Below, in pieces: positions 26,927 through 37,258 of a stretch of 46,972 nt of DNA. The translations under genes were made by a program, and so were the position numbers. The DNA is from DATLED01 sp035525495. Lineage in GTDB: Bacteria; Actinomycetota; Acidimicrobiia; Acidimicrobiales; CADCTF01. The notes beneath the pieces were generated by a model. That model saw nothing but the letters and a program-made list of their open reading frames with translations, made no database searches and had not been told where the DNA came from. Where the stretch lies: contig DATLED010000066.1 in the NCBI GenBank assembly GCA_035525495.1, forward strand, positions 1 to 46,972, written 5' to 3'. Each line of letters opens with the position of its first letter. Within the stretch, counting starts at the first letter, position 1.

Positions 26927-27556
26927 TCACTCGATCCCGTGGTCGACGGCGTAGCGGATGAGCTCCTGCTTGCGGCTGAGGTGGAGCTTGCCGAGGATGT
27001 TCCGGACGTGGTTCTCGACCGTCTTCTCGGCGATGAACAGCTCCGCCCCGATCGCCTTGTAGGTGTGCCCCCGGGCCACGAGCTGGAGCACCTCCCGCTC
27101 CCGGTCCGATAGGGGGTTCGCGCCCGTCGCCGTCTTCGACATCCGCCGGAACTCGCCGAGCACGAGCGCCGCCAACGCAGGCGAGAACACCGGCTCGCCC
27201 TTCGCCGCCCGGAACAGCGCCGCCCGCAGCTCGTCGGGAGGTGTCGACTTCACGAGGTAACCGCACGCGCCCGCAGCCACGGCGTCGAGCAGGTCGCGCT
27301 CCTGCTCCGACACCGTCAGCATCACGATGCGGGTGTCCTCTCCGCACGTCTTGGCGACCTTCAGCCCGCCGCCCTTCGGCATGTGGAGATCGCACACCAC
27401 GACGTCGGGCTTCGTGCGACGGATGACGTCCACCGCCTCTTCGGCGTCGCCGGCCTCGCCGACGATCCAGAACCCGTCGGACGACAGGTCCGCTCGGACG
27501 CCGTCGCGCCAGATCGGGTGGTCGTCGGCCAACACGACCCGGACGAGCGAGGTCAC
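26927..27556 (-). CDS. NarL/LuxR-family response regulator
   Basis: Protein of 209 residues. The receiver domain has DDHPIWRDGV, phospho-acceptor Asp56 in VVCDLHMPKGGG, and LVKSTPPDEL. The C-terminal LuxR helix-turn-helix is NPLSDREREVLQLVARGHTY followed by KTVENHVRNILGKL. The frame is open upstream, but the GTG at 27556 gives the standard N-terminus and is preceded by TACCGT at 6 nt. Its likely partner is the histidine kinase ending at 29846, separated from it by a divergent GGDEF/EAL gene. Confidence 0.93.
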   Translation of the reverse strand: MTSLVRVVLADDHPIWRDGVRADLSSDGFWIVGEAGDAEEAVDVIRRTKPDVVVCDLHMPKGGGLKVAKTCGEDTRIVMLTVSEQERDLLDAVAAGACGYLVKSTPPDELRAALFRAAKGEPVFSPALAALVLGEFRRMSKTATGANPLSDREREVLQLVARGHTYKAIGAELFIAEKTVENHVRNILGKLHLSRKQELIRYAVDHGIE

Positions 27557-27562
27557 GACGCC

Positions 27563-27568
27563 ACGGTA
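27563..27568 (-). promoter_or_regulatory. -10 box TACCGT of putative leaderless promoter (NarL-type regulator)
   Basis: On the minus strand TACCGT ends 6 nt before the GTG start at 27556. Confidence 0.5.
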
Positions 27569-27595
27569 CCGCCGAGCGGGCGGGGGGTGACTAGT

Positions 27596-27628
27596 CCGTT
27601 CAGGCCATTTCCGGAATGCCCCGTTCAG
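27596..27628. repeat. Pair of 8-bp direct repeats flanking a palindrome in divergent promoter region
   Basis: CCGTTCAG occurs at 27596-27603 and 27621-27628, 25 bp apart, with the palindrome TTCCGGAA (27609-27616) between them. They lie between the divergent NarL-type regulator and the GGDEF/EAL gene, so they are candidate operators. This is inference from position only. Confidence 0.4.
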
Positions 27629-27659
27629 CCCCTTCACGGTGCGTTGCCGCTCCCGCACA

Positions 27660-29849
27660 ATGCGCGACATGATGAGGGAGGTGGTCGAGGCCAGTGGCGC
27701 GCGTCCGGACGCGCCGATCCGTGCGGGTGAGCGCCTCGCAGACTTCCTCGCCGCCGTCTCGGCCACCGACGAGCCGACGGCGGTCATGGTCGTCGCCGCC
27801 GACCACGCCGCCCGGGCCTTCGCCGCCGACGTCGCCGAGGTCCGATGCGGCGACCGAACCGTCAGCAGCGGTCCACCGGTCGGATCGGCCGGGCACGCCG
27901 TCCTGGTCGCGCCCCTCGACGGACCGCTCGGCGGCGAGCTGCGCGTCCTCCGCTCCCCGGATCGGCCGTTCGGCCACGATGACCTCGGCCTCCTCAGGAG
28001 CATGGCGCGGGTGCTCGTGATGGCCATCGGCCTGCTCGACAACCGCGCCCAGGAGCACGCGCTCCACACGTCGCTGCAGGAGCGCCAGGACCTCCTCGGG
28101 CACCTCGCCCGCATCCAGCGGTCGATCTTCAACCGGGCACCGCTCGAGGAAGTCCTCGACACGATCTGCAGCAGCGCGGCCGAGCTCCTGGGCGACGACA
28201 TGGTCGGGATGCGCCTCCTCGATCCCGACGATCCGACGCAGCTCATCCTGGTCTCGTCCGTCGGCTCGCACGGCGCAGCGTCCGGGTCGAACCGGCGGAC
28301 GCCTGTCGGGTCCGGCGTCGGCGGACGCGCCGTCAGCGAGGTGCGTCTCGTCGTCGCGGCCGACGGCGTGACCGCGGCGATGGCGGCACCGGTCTTCGAG
28401 GCGGGGCGCGTCGTCGGCAGCCTCAGCGTGGCGACGCATCGACCGAACCGGCACTACTCCGACAGCGAGCGGGGAGCGCTGCAGGCCTTCGCCGAGCACG
28501 CCAGCCTCGCCCTCAACGATGCCCGCACGGTCGAGGCGCTCCGCCGAACGCTGAGCGACGCGATGCACAAGGCCACTCACGACCACCTCACCGGCCTCGC
28601 CAACCGAACGCAGATCCTCGAGCACCTCGAGCAGGAGCTCGGCTGCGCGACGGACGGGGTCGGCGTCCTGTTCGTCGACCTCGACCGGTTCAAGCTCGTG
28701 AACGACTCGCTCGGCCACGAGGTCGGCGACGCCGTCCTGGCGGCCATGGCCGGACGGCTCCAGGCGTGCGTGCGCCCAGGCGACCTCGTTGGCCGTCTCG
28801 CCAGCGACGAGTTCGTCGTCGTCTGCCGCGGCCTCAGGGGCGAGATCGAGGCGCTGGGGTTGTCGGACCGGATCTGCCGCGAGATCTCGACCCCGCTCAG
28901 GATCGGCGAGCGCGACATCGTCGTCACCGCGAGCGTCGGCGTCGCTCGCGCCGTCGCCGGCATCAGCGCCGACCAGCTCCTGCGCGACGCCGATGTCGCC
29001 ATGTACCGGGCGAAGCAGCGGGGCCGCGCCCGCACGGAGGTGTTCGGCAACAGCATGCGGGCGCAGCTGCTCGAGCGGGTCGAGCTCGAGCACGCGCTAC
29101 GGCTCGGCATCCTGCAGAAGGAGTTCCGTCTGCACTACCAGCCGACGATGAGCCTCGACAGCGGCAAGCCGATGCTCGTCGAAGCGCTCGTCCGGTGGGA
29201 GCACCCGACCCGCGGACTCGTGGCCCCCGATCAGTTCATCCCCGTCGCCGAGGACACCCGCCTCATCGTCCCGATCGGGACATGGGTGCTTCGCGAGGCC
29301 TGCCGCGCTCTCGCCGGTTGGCGCAGCGCGGAGCCCTCGCTCGCGAACATGCAGGTGTCGGTGAACCTTTCGGCCCGCCAGTTCGCCGACGACGACCTCG
29401 TCGCGACCGTGGCTTCCGCGCTCGACGACGCGGGGCTCGACCCCGATGCCCTCTGGCTCGAGATCACCGAGTCCGTCGTCATGGACGGCGTCGAGTCGAC
29501 GATCGAGACGCTCCGTGCGCTGAAGGGTCTCGGTGTCCATCTGGCCATCGACGACTTCGGCACCGGCTACTCCTCACTCAGCTACCTCAAGCGGTTCCCC
29601 ATCGACGTGCTGAAGATCGACCGCTCGTTCGTCGACGGCTTCGGGGTCGACCCGGAGGACGAGGCGATCGTCACCGCCGTCGTCCGCCTCGCGCAGGCGT
29701 TGGGGCTCGAGACCGTCGCCGAGGGCATAGAGAACACGCGCCAGCTCGTCGGCCTCAGCGAGCTCGGCTGTGACGCAGGGCAGGGCTACTACTTCTCCCG
29801 TCCCCTCGCCGGCGACGCCATCGTCCCCTGGCTCTTGGAGCACTGCTAG
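27660..29849 (+). CDS. GAF-GGDEF-EAL protein, probable c-di-GMP phosphodiesterase
   Basis: About 729 residues; the start is uncertain (GTG 27639, ATG 27660 or ATG 27669). A GAF-like sensor domain (about 150-290) precedes a GGDEF domain (about 305-465) and an EAL domain (about 475-725). The cyclase signature is degenerate: ASDEF at 381-385, with the RxxD inhibitory site (372-375) kept five residues upstream. The EAL domain keeps the catalytic set: EAL-x-R at 508, NLSARQF, EITES, IDDFGTGYSSL, KIDRSF, VAEGIEN and GQGYYFSRP. It should therefore hydrolyse c-di-GMP, with the GGDEF domain perhaps regulatory. No membrane segment is present. Its 3' end overlaps the convergent kinase gene by 4 bp. Confidence 0.92.
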   Translation: MRDMMREVVEASGARPDAPIRAGERLADFLAAVSATDEPTAVMVVAADHAARAFAADVAEVRCGDRTVSSGPPVGSAGHAVLVAPLDGPLGGELRVLRSPDRPFGHDDLGLLRSMARVLVMAIGLLDNRAQEHALHTSLQERQDLLGHLARIQRSIFNRAPLEEVLDTICSSAAELLGDDMVGMRLLDPDDPTQLILVSSVGSHGAASGSNRRTPVGSGVGGRAVSEVRLVVAADGVTAAMAAPVFEAGRVVGSLSVATHRPNRHYSDSERGALQAFAEHASLALNDARTVEALRRTLSDAMHKATHDHLTGLANRTQILEHLEQELGCATDGVGVLFVDLDRFKLVNDSLGHEVGDAVLAAMAGRLQACVRPGDLVGRLASDEFVVVCRGLRGEIEALGLSDRICREISTPLRIGERDIVVTASVGVARAVAGISADQLLRDADVAMYRAKQRGRARTEVFGNSMRAQLLERVELEHALRLGILQKEFRLHYQPTMSLDSGKPMLVEALVRWEHPTRGLVAPDQFIPVAEDTRLIVPIGTWVLREACRALAGWRSAEPSLANMQVSVNLSARQFADDDLVATVASALDDAGLDPDALWLEITESVVMDGVESTIETLRALKGLGVHLAIDDFGTGYSSLSYLKRFPIDVLKIDRSFVDGFGVDPEDEAIVTAVVRLAQALGLETVAEGIENTRQLVGLSELGCDAGQGYYFSRPLAGDAIVPWLLEHC

Positions 29850-30988
29850 AGCAGGAGGCGGACCTCCGTGCCGTCGCCGGGAGCGGAGGCGATGTCGACG
29901 CGACCCCCGATTCCTTCGATGCGCCCGCGGATGGAGCGGACGATGCCGACGCCTTCGTCGGTGCGACTCGCGTCGAAGCCCGGTCCGTCGTCCTTGACCG
30001 AGCAGAAGAGCCGGCCGTCGTCGCCCTCCTCGACGAACACGACGACCCGCGAGGCCGGCCCGTGCTTCCCGGCGTTCGTGAGCGCCTCACCGACGGCCCC
30101 GGTGACCGCGTCGACGACCTCGGGCTTCGGAGCGGCGAGGTCGTCCGGGACGAGGACGGTGACGAGTCCGCCGTAGGTCTCCTCGAACCGGCTTGCCGCC
30201 ATACGCAGCGACGCGCCGAGGTCGGTCGGCGCCGCCTCCCGATCGCCGAAGAGGTAGGCGCGCAGGTCGCGCTCCTGCTCCCTCGCCAGCCTGCTGAGCG
30301 CGGGGTCCGTCGCCCGTCGCTCGACGAGCGCAAGCGTCTGCAGGACGCCGTCGTGCAGCGTGCGCGCGACCTCCTCGCGCGCCCGAACCGCCGACACCTC
30401 CTCGCGTGCGCGTTGGAGCAGCACGTACACGTAGCCGAACACCGCGCCCGCCATCGCGTAGAAGACGGTCGTGCTCGTGAGGCTGAGGCCCCGGCCGGCC
30501 CCGTAGTCGGTCACCTTGTTGAGGAGCGTCGACGCGTACCGTCCCCCGCCCATCACCAGACCGGCGACGCCGCCGCCCCAGGGCCCGAAGGCGACGCCCG
30601 CGCTGATGACGCCCGTGAGCGGCCAGACGCTCCCGAGGCTCTGGCCCGTCGAGAACACGGTGCCGGGCGAGCGGACCAGCCCGTCGAGCACGAGCAGCGC
30701 GCCGCCGATCGCGAGCTCGGTGGCGACCACGGCCGGGTGGAGAAGGAGGCGGGCGTTCCGCTGCCACACGACGGTGCACGCGGCGGTGAAGACGAGTGCC
30801 GCCCCGACGAGCAGGTACGCCAGCCATGGTCGCACCAACCGGCCCGGCGACACCACGAGCACGAACGCCATCCACGCCCACGCCGCCCACCGGAACGCCG
30901 CCAACCCCTGGAGCACGCTGCGTTCCACGCTGAGCACTACCCCGAGGTCAGGCGCGCCGGGTGCGAGGGAAGCGCCAGCGATGAGCAC
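29846..30988 (-). CDS. Sensor histidine kinase (NarX/DesK type, HisKA_3)
   Basis: Membrane histidine kinase, 380 residues if GTG 30988 is the start; the first 20 residues look atypical and a later GTG near 30928 is possible. About five hydrophobic segments are followed by a helical linker (LLQRAREEVSAVRAREEVAR). The H-box TLHDGVLQTL has phospho-acceptor His212. The ATPase domain has GEALTNAGKHG (N-box) and KDDGPGFD, followed by GVGIVRSI. This is the usual partner type for NarL regulators, here most likely the one at 26927-27556. Confidence 0.9.
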   Translation of the reverse strand: MLIAGASLAPGAPDLGVVLSVERSVLQGLAAFRWAAWAWMAFVLVVSPGRLVRPWLAYLLVGAALVFTAACTVVWQRNARLLLHPAVVATELAIGGALLVLDGLVRSPGTVFSTGQSLGSVWPLTGVISAGVAFGPWGGGVAGLVMGGGRYASTLLNKVTDYGAGRGLSLTSTTVFYAMAGAVFGYVYVLLQRAREEVSAVRAREEVARTLHDGVLQTLALVERRATDPALSRLAREQERDLRAYLFGDREAAPTDLGASLRMAASRFEETYGGLVTVLVPDDLAAPKPEVVDAVTGAVGEALTNAGKHGPASRVVVFVEEGDDGRLFCSVKDDGPGFDASRTDEGVGIVRSIRGRIEGIGGRVDIASAPGDGTEVRLLL

Positions 30989-31043
30989 CAGCCGAGCGGC
31001 AAGGCATCGGGCGGAGGGCGGCGCAACAGAGGGAGGCCATCAA

Positions 31044-32009
31044 CTAGGCATCCAACAGCGTGTGGCCGGCCCCCGAGAGGACCATGGCCACGGGGTGCTC
31101 GCCGAGCGGGGCCAGCGCAGCGGCGGCGTCGTCGGCGTAGCGCCGGGCCGTCAACAGCGCCGACTCGACGGCGTCGGAGGAACGGATGATCTTGCGGGCC
31201 CGGACCATCTCGGTCGGTTCGAGCGGACGGCCGAGCAGCGGCCGCAGCTCGTCCCCGATCCCCGGTGCCGCCAGCGCCCGGATGACCGGGAGCGAGTACG
31301 TGCCCTCGACGAGATCCTGGCCCGACGGCTTGCCGAGCTCCGCGTCGGTGGCCGTCACGTCGAGGCAGTCGTCGCGGATCTGGAAGACCATCCCGAACGC
31401 ATGGCCGAACGCGGTCAGCGCGTCGATCTGCGGACGGGGAAGTCCGGCGACGAGCCCACCGATGCGACAGGCCGCCGACGTGAGCGACGCCGTCTTCCCC
31501 GCGATGGAGTCGAGGTACTGGTCCTCGGTCCGCGCCACGTCGAACGATGTCCGCAGCTCGCCCACCTGTCCCTCGCAGAGTCGTCCGATCGTTGCCGCGA
31601 GCAGGGCGGCCACCTCGGTCCCGAGCGATGCGGCGATCTCCGAGGCCTTCGCCAGCAGGAAGTCGCCGGCGAGGATGGCGGTGAGGTTCCCCCAACGGGC
31701 GTTCACGGACTGGACGCCCCGCCGCGAGTCGGCCTCGTCCATCACGTCGTCGTGGTAGAGCGACCCGATGTGGACGAGCTCCACGGAGATGCCCCCCTGG
31801 ACGACATCGTCCGTCACCGGCGACCCACCTGCGAGAGCCGACGCCGCGGTCAGCGCGGGACGGATGCGCTTCCCACCCGCGGACACGAGGTGGCCTGCGA
31901 CCTCCGAGAGGAACGGGTCCATCGACGTGGTCGCAGCGCGGAGCGCGTCCTCGATCCGATCCAGGTCGCCGGCCAGCGCGGGGGTGCCGAGCAGGGCGGC
32001 GACGTCCAC
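31044..32009 (-). CDS. Polyprenyl diphosphate synthase (trans, long-chain)
   Basis: Condenses IPP units into a long-chain prenyl diphosphate, as for menaquinone side chains; 321 residues. The first aspartate-rich motif is HDDVMDEADSRRG (Asp87, Asp88, Asp91), and GKRIRP near residue 46-51 binds IPP. The second motif is FQIRDDCLD (Asp213, Asp214, Asp217). GKTASL follows the middle helices. Chain length cannot be determined by eye, but it resembles the GrcC/HepT group. The start GTG 32009 is preceded by TAGCGT at 6 nt. Confidence 0.92.
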   Translation of the reverse strand: MDVAALLGTPALAGDLDRIEDALRAATTSMDPFLSEVAGHLVSAGGKRIRPALTAASALAGGSPVTDDVVQGGISVELVHIGSLYHDDVMDEADSRRGVQSVNARWGNLTAILAGDFLLAKASEIAASLGTEVAALLAATIGRLCEGQVGELRTSFDVARTEDQYLDSIAGKTASLTSAACRIGGLVAGLPRPQIDALTAFGHAFGMVFQIRDDCLDVTATDAELGKPSGQDLVEGTYSLPVIRALAAPGIGDELRPLLGRPLEPTEMVRARKIIRSSDAVESALLTARRYADDAAAALAPLGEHPVAMVLSGAGHTLLDA

Positions 32010-32015
32010 GACGTC

Positions 32016-32021
32016 ACGCTA
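32016..32021 (-). promoter_or_regulatory. -10 box TAGCGT of putative leaderless promoter (prenyl synthase)
   Basis: On the minus strand TAGCGT ends 6 nt before the GTG start at 32009. Confidence 0.5.
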
Positions 32022-32060
32022 CGCGACGACCGCTGGCGAGACCGAAACCGGGGTAGAGCC

Positions 32061-32087
32061 GGAATCGAGCGCCTGCCCGGTGTGTTG
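32061..32087 (+). promoter_or_regulatory. SigR/SigH-type promoter upstream of clpC
   Basis: GGAAT (32061-32065) and GTTG (32084-32087) are separated by exactly 18 nt, matching the known SigR/SigH consensus GGAAT-N16-18-GTT. It lies about 85 nt upstream of the clpC start. clpC genes are known members of SigR/SigH regulons in Streptomyces and mycobacteria. A separate TAGACT at 32102-32107 could be a housekeeping -10. Confidence 0.65.
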
Positions 32088-32172
32088 TCCCAGTGCCTCG
32101 GTAGACTGCTTCACAGACCACTCTCTGCCGCCAACCACGGCACCGACCCGCCAAAGATACGGAGGCGGTCAC

Positions 32173-34695
<2,523 letters not shown>

Positions 34696-34732
34696 CAAAC
34701 GGGTCATTCGCGAGTTGGCCCTGGGGTGAGCG

Positions 34733-35380
34733 GTGTTTGTCCCGTTCCTGGCCAGCTCCTCGTCGGCTACCGCCCAGGTTCGACAGCAGAGATGCGTGCG
34801 AAACGCGCGGTCTCGCGCTGTCGCCCAACTCGAGGACCGCGTCGTGCAGGGCGGGGGCGACCTCGCCGGCAACGTCTGGACGAACCCTTATGACCCCGTC
34901 GACGCCATCGACAACGACGGCAACGGCTTCGTCGACGACACCCACGGCTGGGATTTCGAGGGAAACAACAACACGATCTACGACGGCGGGACGAGGGGCA
35001 GTCTCGACAAGCACGGTACCCATGTCGCCGGCACGATCGGCGCCAAGGGCGGCAACAGCTCCGGCGTCGCCGGCGTGAACTGGAACGTGACGATGCTCTC
35101 CGGGAAGTTCCTCGGCCGCCGCGGCGGAGCGATCTCCGACGCCGTCAAGGCAGTGGACTACTTCACCGACCTGAAGACGCGGCACGGCCTGAACATCATC
35201 GCCACGAACAACTCCTGGGGCGGCGGGGGGTTCTCTCGTCGTTCTCCAACGACGGCATGAAGACGGTCGACATCGGCGCCCCGGGTTCGGACATCAACTC
35301 GACGATGGCCTTCAACACGTACGCCTCCTACAACGGAACGTCGATGGCGACGCCCCACGTCACCGGCGCGGTGGAACGGA
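34733..35380 (+). pseudogene. Decayed subtilisin-like serine protease (S8) remnant
   Basis: Two reading frames together carry subtilase pieces. The first frame (to 35260) has DLAGNVWTNPYDPVDAIDND, GWDFEGNNN, the catalytic-His block DKHGTHVAGTIGAKGG, and NNSWGGGGFS. The second frame (from about 35236) has SSFSNDGMKTVDIGAPGSDI and the catalytic-Ser block NGTSMATPHVTGA. The region that should hold the catalytic Asp is missing. The stretch of several dozen residues normally lying between NNSWGG and ASFSN is also missing at about 35233, with a frame change, and the C-terminus stops after the Ser block. It cannot encode an active protease. Sequence upstream of about 34850 shows no subtilase similarity. 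Confidence 0.8.
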
Positions 35381-35412
35381 GCCCACGCCCCTCCGCGCGG
35401 GGGGCGGGCTCC
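35378..35412 (+). terminator. GC-rich hairpin after subtilase remnant
   Basis: GGAGCCC (35378-35384) pairs with GGGCTCC (35406-35412). After two mismatched positions, CCCC and GGGG inside the loop extend the stem. A T-containing stretch (TTGGCGTTTG) follows. It could be a terminator or simply a remnant inverted repeat. Confidence 0.45.
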
Positions 35413-35452
35413 TTGGCGTTTGCCAGCGTTCACCGGCGGGCACGGTCGGTGC

Positions 35453-35815
35453 ATGGCTGAAATCAGGGAAGAGCGCGTGACGACCGAGCGAGTAGAAAGC
35501 GATCCGGTGGTCGCCGATCGAGGGGTCGTCGCCGATCCCGTCCGGCGGGGCAACCCGGCACCGGTGATCGCGGCGATCTGCATCGCGCTGCTCGTCCTGT
35601 TCCTCGTCTTCTTCGGCATGAGCCGGAACAACTCCGGCGATGGCAACAACGATCCTGTGCGGATCACCGTCCCGAACGGCGACAACGACGACGGCACCTC
35701 GTCCGGCGACAGCGGCACGAGCGACAAGTCCGGCTCCGGGACGAGTGGCAACACGAGTGGCAGCACGAGTGGCAGTTCCGACAGCGGGACCACCGCCACC
35801 ACCACCAAGCCCTAG
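35453..35815 (+). CDS. Small single-pass membrane protein with Ser/Gly/Thr/Asp-rich tail
   Basis: The 120-residue protein is not recognised. Charged N-terminal 43 residues (EIREERVTTERVESD) precede one membrane helix (about 47-67, APVIAAICIALLVLFLVFFG). An external, low-complexity tail of Ser, Gly, Thr, Asp and Asn follows. The predicted orientation is N-in, C-out. It lies between the subtilase remnant and the LppM-like gene. ATG 35453 was chosen over an upstream in-frame start because the upstream residues overlap the decayed region. Confidence 0.55.
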   Translation: MAEIREERVTTERVESDPVVADRGVVADPVRRGNPAPVIAAICIALLVLFLVFFGMSRNNSGDGNNDPVRITVPNGDNDDGTSSGDSGTSDKSGSGTSGNTSGSTSGSSDSGTTATTTKP

Positions 35816-35833
35816 GAGACGCGCAGGCGTCGG

Positions 35834-35839
35834 TATCGT
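35834..35839 (+). promoter_or_regulatory. -10 box TATCGT of putative leaderless promoter (LppM-like gene)
   Basis: TATCGT ends 8 nt before GTG 35848. Confidence 0.5.
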
Positions 35840-35847
35840 CGGCGCCC

Positions 35848-36672
35848 GTGCCGCACCGCAAGTTCCTCGCCGTCGCGGTCGCCGTCGCCACCGCCACGAG
35901 CGCCTGTCGGGTCGACGTCAGCGTCGGCATCGACAGCAACGCCGATGGCGGGGGCGAGGTCCGCGCCCAGGCCCGCCTCGACGGCGGCGCCGTCAACCAG
36001 CTCGGCGGCCCCGACCCGGCCGAGCGCATCCGCCTCGATGACCTCCGCGCGGCCGGCTGGGACGTCGAGGGCCCGACGAGACAGGACGACGGGGCACTCC
36101 AGATCGTGGCCACCCACGGCTATGCAACCGAGCGTGAAGCCGAAGCCCTCGTCGCCGACCTCGGCGGCGACCCCGGCCCGCTCAGAGACTTCGCCGTGCA
36201 CCAACACCGCACGTTCCTCCGCACGACCACCGACTTCACGGGCACCGTCGACCTCGAGGCGGGCCTCGGCGCCTTCACCGACCCGGATCTCCAGGAGGCG
36301 CTCGGCTCGACCGCTGATGCGCCCCTCGGCGTCACCTCGGCCGCACTCGAGAAGCGCCTCGGCGCGGCCCTCGACCGCCTGTTCGGCATGCAGGTCGCCG
36401 TCCGGCTCCCCGGCGAGGTCACGTCGAACGCTCCGACCGAGGCGGACAACGGCGCCGTCTGGGCGCCATCGCTCGGCGAGGAGGTCCGGCTCGAAGCCCA
36501 CAGCGAGCGGTGGAACGTCCGCAACATCGCCGGTGCCGCCGTCGCGGCCGCCTCGGCCCTCGCGCTCACCTCCCTCCTGGCCCTTCGTCGTCGCCGCCCG
36601 GATAATGTTACTGTCGGTAACGATGGGGAGACCGGAACCGACCGCGGAGGAGCGCCAGGCCCGGAGGGATGA
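35848..36672 (+). CDS. LppM-like lipoprotein with C-terminal membrane anchor
   Basis: Protein of 274 residues. The N-terminal signal ends in a lipobox-like TSAC (Cys20), followed directly by RVDVSVGIDSNADGGGEV, the start of an LppM-type domain. The body (about 20-215) is soluble. A single hydrophobic helix (about 230-246) is followed by RRRR and a polar tail. LppM of M. tuberculosis is an envelope protein; the function here is unknown. The last 50 bp overlap the start of the TetR gene and contain its likely operator. Confidence 0.7.
   Translation: MPHRKFLAVAVAVATATSACRVDVSVGIDSNADGGGEVRAQARLDGGAVNQLGGPDPAERIRLDDLRAAGWDVEGPTRQDDGALQIVATHGYATEREAEALVADLGGDPGPLRDFAVHQHRTFLRTTTDFTGTVDLEAGLGAFTDPDLQEALGSTADAPLGVTSAALEKRLGAALDRLFGMQVAVRLPGEVTSNAPTEADNGAVWAPSLGEEVRLEAHSERWNVRNIAGAAVAAASALALTSLLALRRRRPDNVTVGNDGETGTDRGGAPGPEG
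36607..36621. promoter_or_regulatory. 15-bp palindrome, candidate TetR operator
   Basis: GTTAC-TGTCG-GTAAC has perfect 5-bp arms and sits immediately before ATG 36623 of the TetR gene, just after a GATAAT that could be a -10 (36601-36606). The position fits autorepression. Confidence 0.6.
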
Positions 36673-37258
36673 GCTGCTCGACGCCGCCGTCGACGCCATC
36701 CGGAGCCACGGCCCGCAGGTCTCGATGGAGGAGCTGGCCAAGAAGGCCGGCGTCACCAAGCCGATCCTGTATCGCCACTTCGGCCACCGCGACGGGTTGA
36801 CCGCCGCCCTCGCGAGCCGGTTCGTCGCGGGCCTCCAGGAGACGCTCCAGTCGGCGATGGCGTCCGGCAACGCGCCGCGCGAGACGCTCGAGAAGACCAT
36901 CGACGCCTATCTGGCGTTCGTCGAGCGTGACCCGGACGTGTACCGGTTCCTCGTCCGCCGCCTCATCGCCAGCCCGCCCGAGGACGAGCTCTCCGTCGGC
37001 AACTTCCTCCGCCAGGTGGCGAACCAGGTCGCCGTCGTGCTCGGCGAGCAGCTGCGGGCGGCCCACGTCGACAGCGGCGGCGCTGAGCCCCTCGCCCACG
37101 GGATCGTCGGGATGGTGCACGCCGCCGGCGACTGGTGGCTCGAGCGTCGGACGATGCCGCGTGAGCGCGTCGTGCAGTACGTGGTCGACCTCCTCTGGGG
37201 AGGCATGGAAGCCGGGCTCGCCCCCGGCACCACCAACCAAGGAGGTCGTGGCTCATGA
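36623..37258 (+). CDS. TetR-family transcriptional regulator
   Basis: Protein of 211 residues (an in-frame ATG at 36605 is an alternative start). The N-terminal TetR helix-turn-helix is visible as LLDAAVDAIRSHGPQVSMEE, then LAKKAGVTKPILYRHFGHRD. The C-terminal ligand domain is helical, with DWWLERRTMPRERVVQYVVD near the end, a form seen in regulators of lipid or hydrophobic ligands. It overlaps the next gene by 4 bp (ATGA), so the two are coupled and it probably controls that gene and itself. Confidence 0.92.
   Translation: MGRPEPTAEERQARRDELLDAAVDAIRSHGPQVSMEELAKKAGVTKPILYRHFGHRDGLTAALASRFVAGLQETLQSAMASGNAPRETLEKTIDAYLAFVERDPDVYRFLVRRLIASPPEDELSVGNFLRQVANQVAVVLGEQLRAAHVDSGGAEPLAHGIVGMVHAAGDWWLERRTMPRERVVQYVVDLLWGGMEAGLAPGTTNQGGRGS

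Noticed and set aside
32102..32107. TAGACT as the main clpC promoter
   Set aside because: No acceptable -35 at 16-18 nt; the SigR-type element just upstream fits better, so it is only mentioned as a possible second promoter.
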